This document shows positions 11,264 to 20,639 of a stretch of DNA of 64,000 nucleotides, piece by piece (the first letter of the stretch is position 1; the number at the start of each line of letters is the position of its first letter). This DNA comes from Amphibalanus amphitrite (Eukaryota; Arthropoda; Thecostraca; Balanomorpha; Balanidae), in the NCBI RefSeq assembly GCF_019059575.1, contig NW_024882195.1, positions 62,001-126,000 of the forward strand, read 5' to 3'. The notes beneath the pieces are model-generated. The model made no database searches and was not told the DNA's origin. It saw nothing but the letters and a program-made list of their open reading frames with translations. The position numbers were made by a program, and so were the translations under genes.

Positions 11264-12208
11264 TTAACCCTCGCCCATGTAGGGGGGGGGGGGTGCAACC
11301 CCCCCCCTGAGGTTTTTCGGAAATAGTGCAAAAACGGCGGCGCGCAGCGCCACCAAATTTTGGGTACCTTATGGGGCAAACCTTGCGCATCTTTTGATAA
11401 AAAAAAATTGACCGGGTCATGTCAGGTCACGGAGTTATGACGTCACAAAGGGAACAGCCTCCGGCCGGATTTTCACAAACTGAGTGCTAACGCCCGAGGT
11501 TTCCTGCCGGTGGTACGGACATCGGTTGATGGATCGTGATGAAACTTCCCATGCATGTTGGGGCAAGTATTGGCTATCATATGGTATAAGAAACTTGACC
11601 GGGTCAGGTCAGGTCACGGAGCTATGACGTCACAAGAGGAACAGCGTCCGGTACTATTTTTGAAAAGCGCCCGAACCACTATTTTGCTAATTCTTGTCAC
11701 CTCAATGGGAATATGCAGCAATATTAGCTTCTATAGGGAGCAAATGGACCTTCCAAATCCAAAAATACAATCAGATTTCAAAAATTTAAATTTTGATTTT
11801 TCGAATTTCTGCCGCCGACTGTGACCTTGCCGACTTCCGGCGCTCCCAACGCGCCATTTTTAGAGCTAGGGAAACGAAATACATACCAAACGATAGAGAA
11901 TTGATCAAGGAACACGATAGTGAAGGTTTCAAGTCGATATCTCCCACCGTTTTGCCGCAATCGCCGCGGAAAGTTGAAAAAAGTCTATATTTCAGAAAAT
12001 TTGACCTTTGACCGGTCAAAAGTAGGTCAAATGTTGACCTAGGACCAAAAAATATACCACCAATCGCGAGATCTCGGCGAGAGCAATCCGTTGGTCTTTT
12101 CCGCTAAGCTCTACGACGCTCCGTTTTCAAACGCCAGGGGGGGGGGTCGCACCAACCCCCCCCTGCATGGGCGAAGGTGGCAGATCGCCGTTTACGGGCG
12201 AGGGTTAA
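11264..12208 (+). mobile_element. piggyBac-like non-autonomous element, family C
   Basis: TTAA at 11264-11267 and 12205-12208; ends CCCTCGCCCATG...GGGCGAGGG. The left hairpin is G-run - TGCAA - C-run (11281-11308), the right one G-run - TCGCACCAA - C-run. A GTTTTTCGGAAATA box follows the left hairpin. CCGGGTCAGGTCAGGTCACGG-like runs occur near 11410 and 11600, and AGGTCA again near 12022. About 940 bp, no coding capacity. Confidence 0.82.
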
Positions 12209-12455
12209 TACATACCTTTATGCTTGCATTCAAAGAAGGCTGAGAGCGAGGAGATACATGGTGTCATAAAAAGTTTATTATTCGCTCGATTTACTTTTTC
12301 CGCCCCTGTCTATATGTATCGCCTCTTTCCTGATTCCCTCAGTCCTCTCTCCTATTTCATGCTCTGTCAGCCACTTTGCCTTCGAAAATGATCTCCTCTC
12401 AATCCATTCGTTCTAGTCTTTCTGATACTTACCGACATCTTTATTTCTGTTTCAG

Positions 12456-12611
12456 GAATTTCTATCCGACTTTGTGGAGGAGTCTTCTGACCACGGCATT
12501 CGGCTGTTCTACATGAAGGTTGGAGAATCCCGCTGGGTTCAGCCGACAGAGGGCTCTGATAAATCGCCGATAGATGGCGGCTGCTACGCCAAGAGTCACT
12601 ACCGTCGTTGA
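12456..12611 (+). CDS. Candidate exon, possible DEG/ENaC-type channel N-terminus
   Basis: A strong acceptor (pyrimidine-rich tract ending TTTCAG, 12455) opens a frame of 51 codons ending in TGA at 12609. The start reads FLSDFVEESSDHGIRLFYMK. A serine-rich patch followed by HG and a hydrophobic residue resembles the gating HG motif near the N-terminus of DEG/ENaC/pickpocket channels, but one exon is too little to be sure. It may end earlier at an unrecognised donor. It lies inside the large TIR element, which is odd for a host exon. Confidence 0.3.
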   Translation, partial: EFLSDFVEESSDHGIRLFYMKVGESRWVQPTEGSDKSPIDGGCYAKSHYRR

Positions 12612-14210
12612 AATCGTCCTATCAGCAGCGTCTTATCCCGGTGTTGGCGCACTCGGGAAAAGTGAGGCTGTGCAAGCTCAGCATCATTTGTTCCCTTTTT
12701 TAAGAAGCGCTCTGCGTGTTACGATTACAGTGACATGTCAAGTTTACGTGGGTCTCTAGCTCAACTTGAATCGCGGCCGTATTGGTGCACAGACGTTCTC
12801 TGAATACGTATGGTACATACGTGCTAGAATCTGAGGCGAGTGTGTTTGGATGTTCACTAAAATCGTCAACGGAATGTGGGAACCAGAAATAAACATCGAC
12901 ATGGCTGATATGTTTGATGACTAATGCGTCTGCAGTTCCTCAAACGAGCTACGAGCGCGGTTTAACGTCAGTCACCACCGTTGTAGTACAATTGTCGGGT
13001 ACGACCATGCTTATATCATGCTATCGCATTGGTTGAGAAATGAGAGGTGCGGTTGCAGTCTTTCTATAAATTGTTCGAGGATAAGAAAGCATCAGTGTGT
13101 TAAGGAGTTACCTTCATATGCATTCATAACTGTATAAGGACTCAAAAAGTTGGAATTCGGCGTCAAACAGCTGCAATAGCCGACTTTCGGCTAAAATCTA
13201 AGAAGCCCACCCCCTCCGTAGAATAATTTACGATTTTTACACATTTGGCGCATCTGCGACATTTTCTGCGCGTTTCGGCGAACTACTTTTTCTTAAATCT
13301 TAACTTATATGCAACAGAAACCCCCAAAAGTTACGTCACGTGCTGGAGTAAATTCCTTGCTCTCCGTACTATTTTCAAGACCTTTGTGAAACAGATTGGC
13401 GTAGAATAAATACGATTCTAAGACAATTCGTAAAATATCCGGTGTCGTAAGTTTTATGCAATAGCGCTCTGTACTGTATATGTAGTAGACGCTAGCTAAA
13501 ATACAAGTAGTGACATAAACTCTAAGATGTCCAGAGCTAATCAGTACCTTAATATTTCACTTTCCGTTAATATTTGGAAAACACATAATGGTTTCATCAA
13601 CTCGTTGTAAAGCGCTGGGGAGGTGGCCGGCGTTACCCCTATGCCGGGCTTACCCCAGAAAAATCAACACTTTTTTAAAACTCGATTTTCTCAACCTTAT
13701 ACTTATTCCACGAAACCGAATTTTTGGGAAAACACGGCCAATGAACTTAGCTAGGTAGCAGGATATCAACATTTTATACAGCACGTATGGTATGTAATAA
13801 AAATGAAAAAGAGCTTACTATGCCGGGCTTCCCCCGGCTTCCCCTACCTACCAGAAATAACATACTAACCATAGTTTAAAACTTAGTCTAAAGTTAGTTG
13901 AAAAGTGTATAGTTGTTATTAAGATGGAAGGAAGCAATGGAAGGCAGAAATGGCGCAGCTATTTCATTCTTAAAATGTGTCCGCATGCAGGATTTACGTG
14001 ATGCTAGCGACATCTATGAATGTAATCAGGGATGCTGATTGGCTGATCGAGTCCGTGAGCAGTATCACTAATTTACGCTAGTACAGGGTTGAGGCAATGT
14101 GCGCATGCGCAAGAACTTGTACTCTCATGGAGGGGCTTTTGGTACCTTGGGCAGCGCCCAATGCTTTTTGGACCTGTTATGGCCTCCGCATCGAAAAACG
14201 CTAGATAGAA
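12612..14210. other. Non-coding stretch, inner right arm of the large TIR element and flank
   Basis: Mostly A/T-rich. Near 13610-13660 there is a GTGGCCGGCG...GGGCTTACCCC segment that mirrors the left end of the element. Beyond 13846 I see no gene or repeat boundary until the hAT-like element at 14214. Confidence 0.4.
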
Positions 14211-14483
14211 AGGATGTAGAACAGGGGTCGGCAAATGGTGGGGCATGCCCCCTTTGGGGGTAATGGAGCCCTTTCGGTGGGGGTAATGAGGGATTATGAG
14301 AAAGCCTATCTTTTTAGAGTTTGTAGCTCCAGTGATGGAGCCATCGTGACTGTTTCATCCCAGGGTTCAAAGATTAGCCCAGGCCAAAGGCACAGCACAC
14401 ATTGATTAGATACCAATTTTCACGTACCTGCTCGCCTCACCATCTCACCCCTCCGTACAGTCGTACAAAAGCAGCTGCAACTT

Positions 14484-15376
14484 TTAACCCGGCAGTTGCT
14501 GGGGTTTAAACGCCCCCAGCCGATAACTCGAGAACCAATAGGCGCAGCGAAACGCACGAGGCGGCAAACGAAAGAACGCGACGAGACGCTTCAGATGAGT
14601 ACTTTAAAGTTGAATTTTGAGGTCACAGGTCGGGTCAAGGTCAGGTCAAACACCTGAAATCGGGCTTTCAGTAGCATGGACTTCAGGACTTCGCAATGGG
14701 CACCTCTCGTCATAAACTCTGTCAAAACGGTGCACAATCAATCATATAAGGCCTACAAGAGTGTCAGCTCCATGTAGGGGTCAGTCAAGCATAGGTCAGG
14801 GTCAAGGTCAGGTCAACCGGGTAGGCACATATCCCCGAAAATCAAAACTGATATTCGCAGCCTGTGACACATGTTTTATGGGTAATTTGGGGCGTAGAAC
14901 ACGATGGTGACATTCATTTTATCATATGTGTACGTGTTTGGCTCAAAAAGTTGAATTTAAGAAATGCATGTATCATGGTCGTGAAGTAGTCACGAGAAAT
15001 TGCCGAGATTCAGTTCGAGATTTTGGAAAATGCGGAACGATAATCAATAATCGAAGATAGCCATTTGATTGTTCATGGTATTGGCAGTCTAATGGCGTTT
15101 ACGGCATGTCTGTATGTCTATTCTGTGATTTTATATAATTTCTTGAACATATGCCGTTTTTGGTCGAAAACTCAAAATTCATGACGTCACTAAAACCTCG
15201 ATATCTCAAAAATTTTCCGACCGATTTTTTTGAAACTTTGTCACAATAAACTTCAATCAATTCCCTACAGTTACTCAAAATTTGGCGCGCCTGCGGCGCG
15301 CCGTTTTTATGCTATGGCACAGCGAAAAAAGTGGGGGCGTTTAACGCCCCCCCCCCCCCAGCAACTCGCGGGTTAA
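14484..15376 (+). mobile_element. piggyBac-like non-autonomous element, family D
   Basis: TTAA at 14484-14487 and 15373-15376. Ends are CCCGGCAGTTGCTGGGG and CCCCAGCAACTCGCGGG, with hairpins around GGGGTTTAAACGCCCC and GGGGGCGTTTAACGCCCC. The interior has GTCAAGGTCAGGTCAAAC near 14635 and GGGTCAAGGTCAGGTCAACC near 14800. About 885 bp, non-coding. The right TTAA is shared with the next element. Confidence 0.8.
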
Positions 15377-15995
15377 CCGTCGCCCGTCTGTTGGCGTTTC
15401 AACAGCCGCTAACGTAAGAGGGAGGAGTCGATCGGACCCCCGCGGCCTCTTGGACTCTGAGATGGAACTGTGCCTAAAAAAGACGAGCGTGCTACCCGTG
15501 ACAATAGGAAGCCGCTGCTGCCCATTTTAAAGGTCCTTGGTCATTCCGTCTCATTCAAGAGGGCAATGACAAGTGTCGAGAAAATCGGGACCCGCTATAA
15601 CATTCTTGAAGTGAGATTTTATGGCTCAAGATGATCTCCAGAAAAAGCTCATAAGCCAACGGTCATTATGGGTCCAGAGGCCAGTTTTACCAACAGAAAA
15701 ATAGCCGCCTGCCGGAATTTTTTGCCTAAAGATCGTTTTGCATATGGAGCGTAAACGGTAAAGCCCTATCCGCTTACGAGCCCATCGCGTTTACGCTCCG
15801 TATGTGAAGCGGTCTTGAGGCAAAAATTCCGGCAGGCGGTTATTTTTCTGTTGGTAAAACTGGTCTCAGGTCATGATATTTTCCGGGCTGGTAAAAAAAG
15901 ATGGGCTCGAGGGTACAATTTGGTCGTGATCCAATGCCTTTTACGTGAGCTTTTAACGAAAAACCACCCGCCGCCCCTATACGTACAAGGGTTAA
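15373..15995 (-). mobile_element. piggyBac-like family B element, internally rearranged
   Basis: Begins at the TTAA shared with family D and ends at TTAA 15992-15995 (CGTACAAGGGTTAA). Its left part matches the right end of family B (GCGTGCTACCCGTGACAATAGG block) and its right part matches the mutated left end. The AGGTCA-rich centre is missing; in its place is the palindrome at 15681. Confidence 0.65.
15681..15863. repeat. Foldback palindrome, about 77-bp arms
   Basis: CCAGTTTTACCAACAGAAAA at 15681 is mirrored at 15844-15863. The arms run inward past GCCTGCCGGAATTTT and GGAGCGTAAACG and leave a loop of about 30 bases. Arms differ at only a few positions, so the transcript would form one long hairpin. 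No coding frame. Confidence 0.85.
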
Positions 15996-16006
15996 ATGGA
16001 ATATAG

Positions 16007-16160
16007 CATAGGCGGCGGAACGGGCAGGGCACCGGGGCACCGTGGACCCTTTGATTTTTGCATTTTAACATTAGCCCTATGGGCGTTGCATGGAAAGAAT
16101 GGGACCAAAAGTCGGCAGTGCCCCCCCCCCCCCTTAATTGAAGGTGTTCCGCCGCTACTG
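16007..16160. mobile_element. Small TIR element (GGCGGCGGAAC ends)
   Basis: CATAGGCGGCGGAAC at 16007 is mirrored by GTTCCGCCGCTACTG ending at 16160, with a C-run near 16122 inside. The flanks GGAATATA and GGATATAA are similar but not identical, so the target duplication is unclear. Non-coding. Confidence 0.5.
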
Positions 16161-16368
16161 GGATATAAAATGTTTTGTGGAGGAAGTGTCATGTTTTAAA
16201 TTTGATGCATTGGAAATGCACAAATACCCAAAGAGTTCCAGGACGGTATGGAATTTCAGTAAACTTGGTTGTGTCAGCAATGGGGTCTGGTAGGTGGGGG
16301 TAATGGCCCTGCCTGGCGCCCAAAAAGGGGGCACGACCCCGAATGACCTGCCGACCACTGATGTAGAA

Positions 16369-16980
16369 GAAGCTTGGGGCTACCTTTCCCCACAATAATA
16401 TTGGCACTTTATCTTTTAGCTTACGTATGGGGCTCGCTTGAAAATGGTCGATTTAACATGGAAACCCTATGGGGTAGTAGTTTTTGAGCGCCCATTTGGC
16501 CTAATGCATTGCTACCAACTGTTACTGGCTACCCCTGGGTCGGGCACAGCTGTGTATAGTGAAGGTGGGTTTGCTCTCAATCAGTGCTGAGTAGCGCTAA
16601 ATATTAGACAAGTGACGCAGCACTATATGTGTTCCACTGTCATTGATTCGCTTAATTAACCATGTTTTCCAAACATTCTGCAGAACAGGTCACAGGAATA
16701 ACGAAAATACCTAAACATCTAGAGAAATAGAGCACGATTAGAAATTAATTGACATGCAGGTAGGTATGCGAAACGTAATAATCCAATTTCTGTGTTTGAG
16801 TTTTTTAATAGGTGTCTTCTACTAGACGTGGAGTCAAATGTTACCAACTTTTCACTTTTGATTGTATTGTTACAATAAATATTAAATATGTAGGCACCTA
16901 CACAGCAAAAAAAAAAAAACATTCGATGAGTCTGCACTGTAACGTGCAATTAACGACGCAAATAAAAATGTAAATACAGA
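16369..16980. other. Intergenic or intronic stretch, nothing recognised
   Basis: A/T-rich sequence with an A-run near 16907-16918. No exon, RNA gene or repeat boundary is evident. If the Spatzle-like gene continues downstream on the minus strand, this is its second intron. Confidence 0.4.
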
Positions 16981-16982
16981 GA

Positions 16983-17105
16983 CAATAAGCCTCACCTCTC
17001 GCAGAACATAGCTTGAAAGCACGCCGTATGGACTAAGTGTGTGCATCGGATTGTCAATAAGACTCACCTCTCGCGGCAGGTAGCTGGGAAAGACGCCCGT
17101 ATGGA
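16983..17105 (-). repeat. Duplicated exon-2 end plus splice donor
   Basis: Two similar 51-base segments, 16983-17033 and 17055-17105, lie 72 bases apart. In minus-strand sense each contains CATACGG, the AGCTA of the exon end, and CGAGAGGTGAG. The 17055 copy is the end of exon 2 with its GTGAGT donor; the other copy has GTGAGG and has diverged. It is a second potential 5' splice site 72 bases downstream. Confidence 0.6.
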
Positions 17106-17230
17106 CGCTCTCTATTTGGGACGTGGTGTTTGGCGGGAAAGAGCTGACGGTGACGTCACTGATGGACGCCTCTCCGAACATGCGCAGCGTGAGCGCCTTG
17201 TTCAGTTCGATAAAGTGGTCGATGCGCTCC
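17068..17230 (-). CDS. Spatzle/neurotrophin-like gene, exon 2
   Basis: Bounded by acceptor TTTTCTCCCGGCAG (ending 17231) and donor GAG|GTGAGT (17067). The 163-base exon begins in phase 2 and completes the codon left by exon 1, giving YPA-ERIDHFIELNKALTLR and RMFGE. The arrangement C...YP..RI..FI..NKAL..RM resembles the segment ahead of the cystine knot in Spatzle-family ligands, secreted activators of Toll receptors. Family naming is inference; the matching phase is seen directly. The later cystine-knot exons are not in the window downstream as far as I can see. Confidence 0.6.
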
Positions 17231-17524
17231 CTGCCGGGAGAAAAACGGTCCGCTCAGCGTCCTTTGAACTGGGAAAAACGGCCTCAACGGGGCCTGAACT
17301 CCGAAATCATGACACTATTCAAACGTCTATATCACAAAACAATTTCCGATCGATTTTTTGAAACCTTGTCACAACAAACATCAGTCAATTTCCTACAGGT
17401 ACTCAAAATTTGCCAGTTTTTCCATCCGTATATATAGGGCGGCGAAAAGTGGGGGCGTTGAACCCTCCCCCGCAATGCTATATTGTTTCCCCTGATTCTA
17501 TACTCACGCTGGGTACAGAGTTAG

Positions 17525-18109
17525 TTCCTTGTCCTCATACTTACGCGGGGTACTGCGGTCCCTGGCCCTATACTTACTCCGGAGTCCGGATACGGCGTCC
17601 CCTGTTCCTGTACTTCGCGTCACGCGGGGTACAGCGTTCCCAGCGTTGCCTGGTCCTACGGGTACTTACGCGGGGTACATCGTTCCCTGATCCTACGGGT
17701 ACTTACGCGGAGTACATCGTTCCCTGGTCCTGCGGGTACTTACGCGGGGTACATCGTTGCCTGGTCCTACGGGTACTTACGCGGGTTACATCGTTGCCTG
17801 GTCCTACGGGTACTTACGCGGGTTACATCGTTGCCTGGTCCTACGGGTACTTGCGCCGGGTACATCGTTCCCTGGTCCTACGGGTGCTTACGCCGGGTAC
17901 ATCGTCCCCTGGTCCTGTACTTACGCGGGGTACATCGTTGCCTGGTCCTATGGGTACTTACGCGGGGCACATCGTCCCCTGGTCCTGTAGGTACTCACGC
18001 GGGGTACATCGTTCCCTGGTCCTACGGGTACTTACGCGGGGTACATCGTTGCCTGGTCCTACGGGTACTTACGCGGGGTACATCGTTGCCTGGTCCTACG
18101 GGTACTTAC
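17525..18109 (-). repeat. Tandem array repeating exon-1 end and 5' splice site (about 37-bp units)
   Basis: In minus-strand sense the unit is GTAAGTACCCGTAGGACCAG followed by GGAACGATGTACCCCGC or close variants. About 14-16 copies run through the start of the intron after exon 1. Nearly every copy keeps the C-GTAAGT donor context. Copies nearest the exon are the most regular and those near 17530-17640 decay. The unit equals the last about 28 bases of the exon plus the first about 9 of the intron, so the array arose from the exon-intron junction. Confidence 0.85.
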
Positions 18110-18237
18110 GCGGGATACATCGTTCCCTGGTCCTCGCAGTACAGCTGGTTGAGTCGCTGGACGCAGGGCAGGTCGGTGATCCTGACCTGTGCCACCGCTC
18201 TGCTGGTCAGCAGCATCCAGAACAGCGCTGTGACGGC
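18110..18237 (-). CDS. Spatzle/neurotrophin-like gene, exon 1 or first visible exon
   Basis: A long pyrimidine tract and TTTTTTTTTTCAG precede 128 bases ending at C|GTAAGTACC (18109). The frame starts AVTALFWMLLTSRAVAQ, a hydrophobic stretch followed by small residues, like a signal peptide, then ITDLPCVQRLNQLYCEDQG and MYPA. An ATG lies upstream in frame across the T-run (MPTRCPCCFFFQ), so this could also be a start exon without splicing. It ends in phase 2, matching exon 2. A paralogous exon is at 58255 on the other strand. Confidence 0.6.
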
Positions 18238-18244
18238 CTGAAAA

Positions 18245-19160
18245 AAAAAACAGCACGGGCAGCGCGTTGGCATGATGGGCTTAAACATGAGCATAAGCAT
18301 CACAATTCACAGCATTGACACTTATGGGGCGGACACGTGAAATACCTAACTGAGTTGACTTGACAACTAACAAGCACACCAACGCGAAATGTAATGAAAG
18401 TTGACTTTACCAGTAAAAACCTGCAAAGCACTACAAAGGTGCTGAGTAATGTGATTTTGTGCCCGAAATGCGGCAGGTTTGCCGTTTAGAAGAAAAAAGG
18501 GTCTGGACCACAGAGGGGACTCTGTGGCCCAGACCTGCCCAGACCTAGTGCCTGCCCGACCGAGCAGGAACTAGGAAATAGGAATCCCCTACACAACAGC
18601 CAGATTAGAGCAACGGAACCGGATTCAGCGTCTCGTATGGTAGCATTGTAACTTTATCAGTCATCATCGCTGCGAATATCTTTAGCGTGATGGTTCAAAT
18701 TATCGTCCCTCGCGTGCATTGCAAGTGGCAATATTGGCTGAAGCCCATCGCTCATGTGCGGATAGGGAAGGATAACACGATTAGCCAATTGTGCAGCAAC
18801 AGGATGAAATAGAACAGAGAATGGACTTTCATAGCACACTGCTTCGCCGCCTTCGCGCCGATGGGCAATAGAACTTCTTTACTACCAATGATAACTTTAC
18901 CAACTTGACGATTTTTTTTTTTTGCTGCTTGCGTCAGTTGCGTGCAAATTTGACGTAAACTAGTTAGTGTTGTCTGAGTAAATTGGAATACGTTCCGCAT
19001 AGGTAGCCAAACACAGCTTCCCTGTGCAAACCTTGGACACTTTAGAATGATGTTATTACAGCCATGCGGTAACTGGTCGTCCTAAACGTAACTTTTTCAG
19101 AGCCCTGCGCAAGTAAATTCTTCTTTGCTGTGAACTGACTTAGGTTTCTGCTTTGTGTGC
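18245..19160. other. Stretch upstream of the Spatzle-like exon, nothing recognised
   Basis: Contains a short inverted segment near 18500-18530 (GGGTCTGGACCACAGAG and CTCTGTGGCCCAGACC), enough for a stable hairpin. No exon, RNA gene or element boundary could be supported. Confidence 0.4.
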
Positions 19161-19162
19161 AG

Positions 19163-19681
19163 TTAAAGGAACTATCCCACCTTCTAAAATGTTGTTAAAA
19201 CCAGTTAAATTGTGCCCGACTTTATAGATTGGATGACCCGGAACACGGTTCTGGCATTTATTTTTCATTAAACATCTTAGGCTTCCCATATTCCAAACAC
19301 AAACTTTCAAATATGTGACGTCACAGCCCAAAATTACCTCCTTCCCCAGGCCACATTACTGTCATAAAGCTGATTCTTTTTACTCTGTAGGCACCACAAC
19401 AAAGTTCAGACCAAGTTTAAGCGATTTTTCCATTAACAAACCCATTTAAATCAGAATGACTAAGCGAGGTGACGTCACACTAACTGTCGCTCCATGTTGA
19501 AGATAGGGCCTTGCGCATTAAATGCGCAAGGCCCATTTTCAAACGAATTTCTTCGAACGAATTTCTTCAACACCAAGAGGCCGCGGGGTTACAACCTAGA
19601 TAGATAGTGGTTTCTGAACCTCGCCGCAAACTTGGCTATCTCAACTCAAACCCCATGTTAAAGGTGGGATAGTCCCTTTAA
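19163..19681 (+). mobile_element. TTAA-flanked MITE, family M (copy 1)
   Basis: TTAA at 19163-19166 and 19678-19681. The left end is AAGGAACTATCCCACCTT, the right end AAGGTGGGATAGTCCCTT. The inside contains TATGTGACGTCACAGCCC, a second TGACGTCAC near 19471, and a centre-right palindrome CCTTGCGCATTAAATGCGCAAGG. Two more copies, 46845 (inverted) and 60691, have the same boundaries. Non-coding, about 519 bp. Confidence 0.85.
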
Positions 19682-19879
19682 ATACCGGCCGTTTCTTGCT
19701 CGAGGATAGCAACAAGAGAGGCAGTGCTTTCCTGGTATGAGCCCCCCCCCCCCCCCAAAAAAAAAAGATTATAAAACGACCGAAATCCAGAATCCTTGTC
19801 GAGTAACCAACTTCACACCAATGACCATTGATAGGGTAAGATAAGAAGTGAAAAGTAGATACCTACTGAGTTGCTTACC

Positions 19880-20062
19880 CGTTTCAGCTGCATGTTGCAG
19901 ATGGTGCCCCCGACTCCCCAACAGGTATCAGATGGTGCCGCCGACTCCCCAACAGGTATCAGAGGGAGCTGCCGACTCCCCAACAGGTATCAGAGGGTGC
20001 CGCCGACTCCCCAACAGGTATCAGGTGGTGCCGCCGACTCCCCAACAGGTATCAGCGCGGCT
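19880..20062 (+). repeat. Tandem array of CCCCAACAG|GTATCAG units (about 31 bp)
   Basis: About five units of GGTGCCGCCGACTCCCCAAC followed by AGGTATCAGA. Each has CAG|GTATC, a usable 5' splice-site context. A plausible acceptor GTTTCAG ends at 19887, so the first unit could close a very short exon. The array can also be read as simple minisatellite; I prefer the comparison with the splice-donor arrays elsewhere in the window but cannot prove it. Confidence 0.6.
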
Positions 20063-20337
20063 CCAAGCTCCAAAATGACGCGTCACACCACCTTCAACTG
20101 GAGACCTGCGATAGCTTAGCCGCTAGATAAAGTTGAAAGTTCTTATATTAACACTGAAACACTGAAGCACTGAAGCACCGTTTGCTGGGAGATCTTTTTT
20201 TTTTGTGGCTGATTGAGCTTCGAGGGCTTCAGTAGAAGCTGACAGTCTCTGAATCTCGGAGTTCCCAACGGAGAACTCCGTGAACTTATGTGACAAAGAC
20301 ACACACACCCTATTGCTTGCCAACAGATCTGCTCGAT

Positions 20338-20560
20338 CTGCCACTTCGGTCACAGCTCTTGAACTTCCTTCAGCGGCTCTCGAACGCCCTCGAGTAACTC
20401 TTGAAGGTCCTCCAGCCGCTCTCGAAGGCCCACAGACGGCTATCGAAGGCCCTCAGGCAGGTCTCGAAGGCCCTCCAGCAGCTTTCGACCTCTTCTGAGC
20501 CGCTCTCTAAGGCCCACAGGCGGCTCTCGAAGGTCCACAAGCTGTGTCCCCCGTCCGCGA
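20338..20560. repeat. 30-bp minisatellite (CTCGAAGGCCC...CAG units)
   Basis: About seven degenerate units of CTCGAAGGCCCTCCAGC-type sequence. Because the unit is a multiple of three, frames stay open on both strands: plus reads LEGPPAALEGPQ-like repeats, minus AFESRLW-like repeats. No flanking start, splice or stop signals single out either as real. Confidence 0.65.
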
Positions 20561-20639
20561 GCACTGCCAGCTCCTCCGTCTGAACAGTCCGTTCCTCTGT
20601 CTGAGCAATCCGTTCCTCCGCGGTCCATCCCACCGCGCC

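Larger units (their letters stand above)
9023..13846. mobile_element. Large terminal-inverted-repeat element with TA flanks (GGGGAAGCC family)
   Basis: The left end TAGGGGAAGCCGGGGGAAGC at 9023 is matched by its reverse complement ending at 13846. Further in, GGGGTAACCCC...GTGGCC (about 9391) is matched inverted near 13620-13660. TA flanks both ends. The 4.8-kb inside is mostly A/T-rich non-coding, with the family C element at 11264, a C-run near 10097, and a possible exon at 12456. A smaller relative with ends GGGGAAAGTGGGGTAAGAC is at 43817. I see no transposase. Confidence 0.5.
14214..16368. mobile_element. hAT-like element relic with perfect 8-bp duplication
   Basis: ATGTAGAA at 14214-14221 and 16361-16368 flanks ends CAGGGGTCGGCAAA... 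and ...CCTGCCGACCACTG. The CAGGGGTCGGCA terminus is typical of hAT elements. Near both ends are matching inverted segments rich in GGGGGTAATG. The interior has no transposase frame; it is filled with a family D element, a family B element, a palindrome and a small TIR element. Confidence 0.8.

Noticed and set aside
11264-12208. Family C as a rho-independent terminator or riboswitch because of its GC hairpins
   Set aside because: The genome is eukaryotic and the hairpins lie at fixed distances from transposon ends.
17410-18318. A 302-codon plus-strand open frame
   Set aside because: It only reads through the 37-bp splice-site array in antisense; the real signal is the minus-strand exon and array.
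19140-19331. Conserved 63-residue frame found in two family M copies
   Set aside because: Shared only because the MITE sequence is shared; it spans the element end and has no codon signature or homologue I know.
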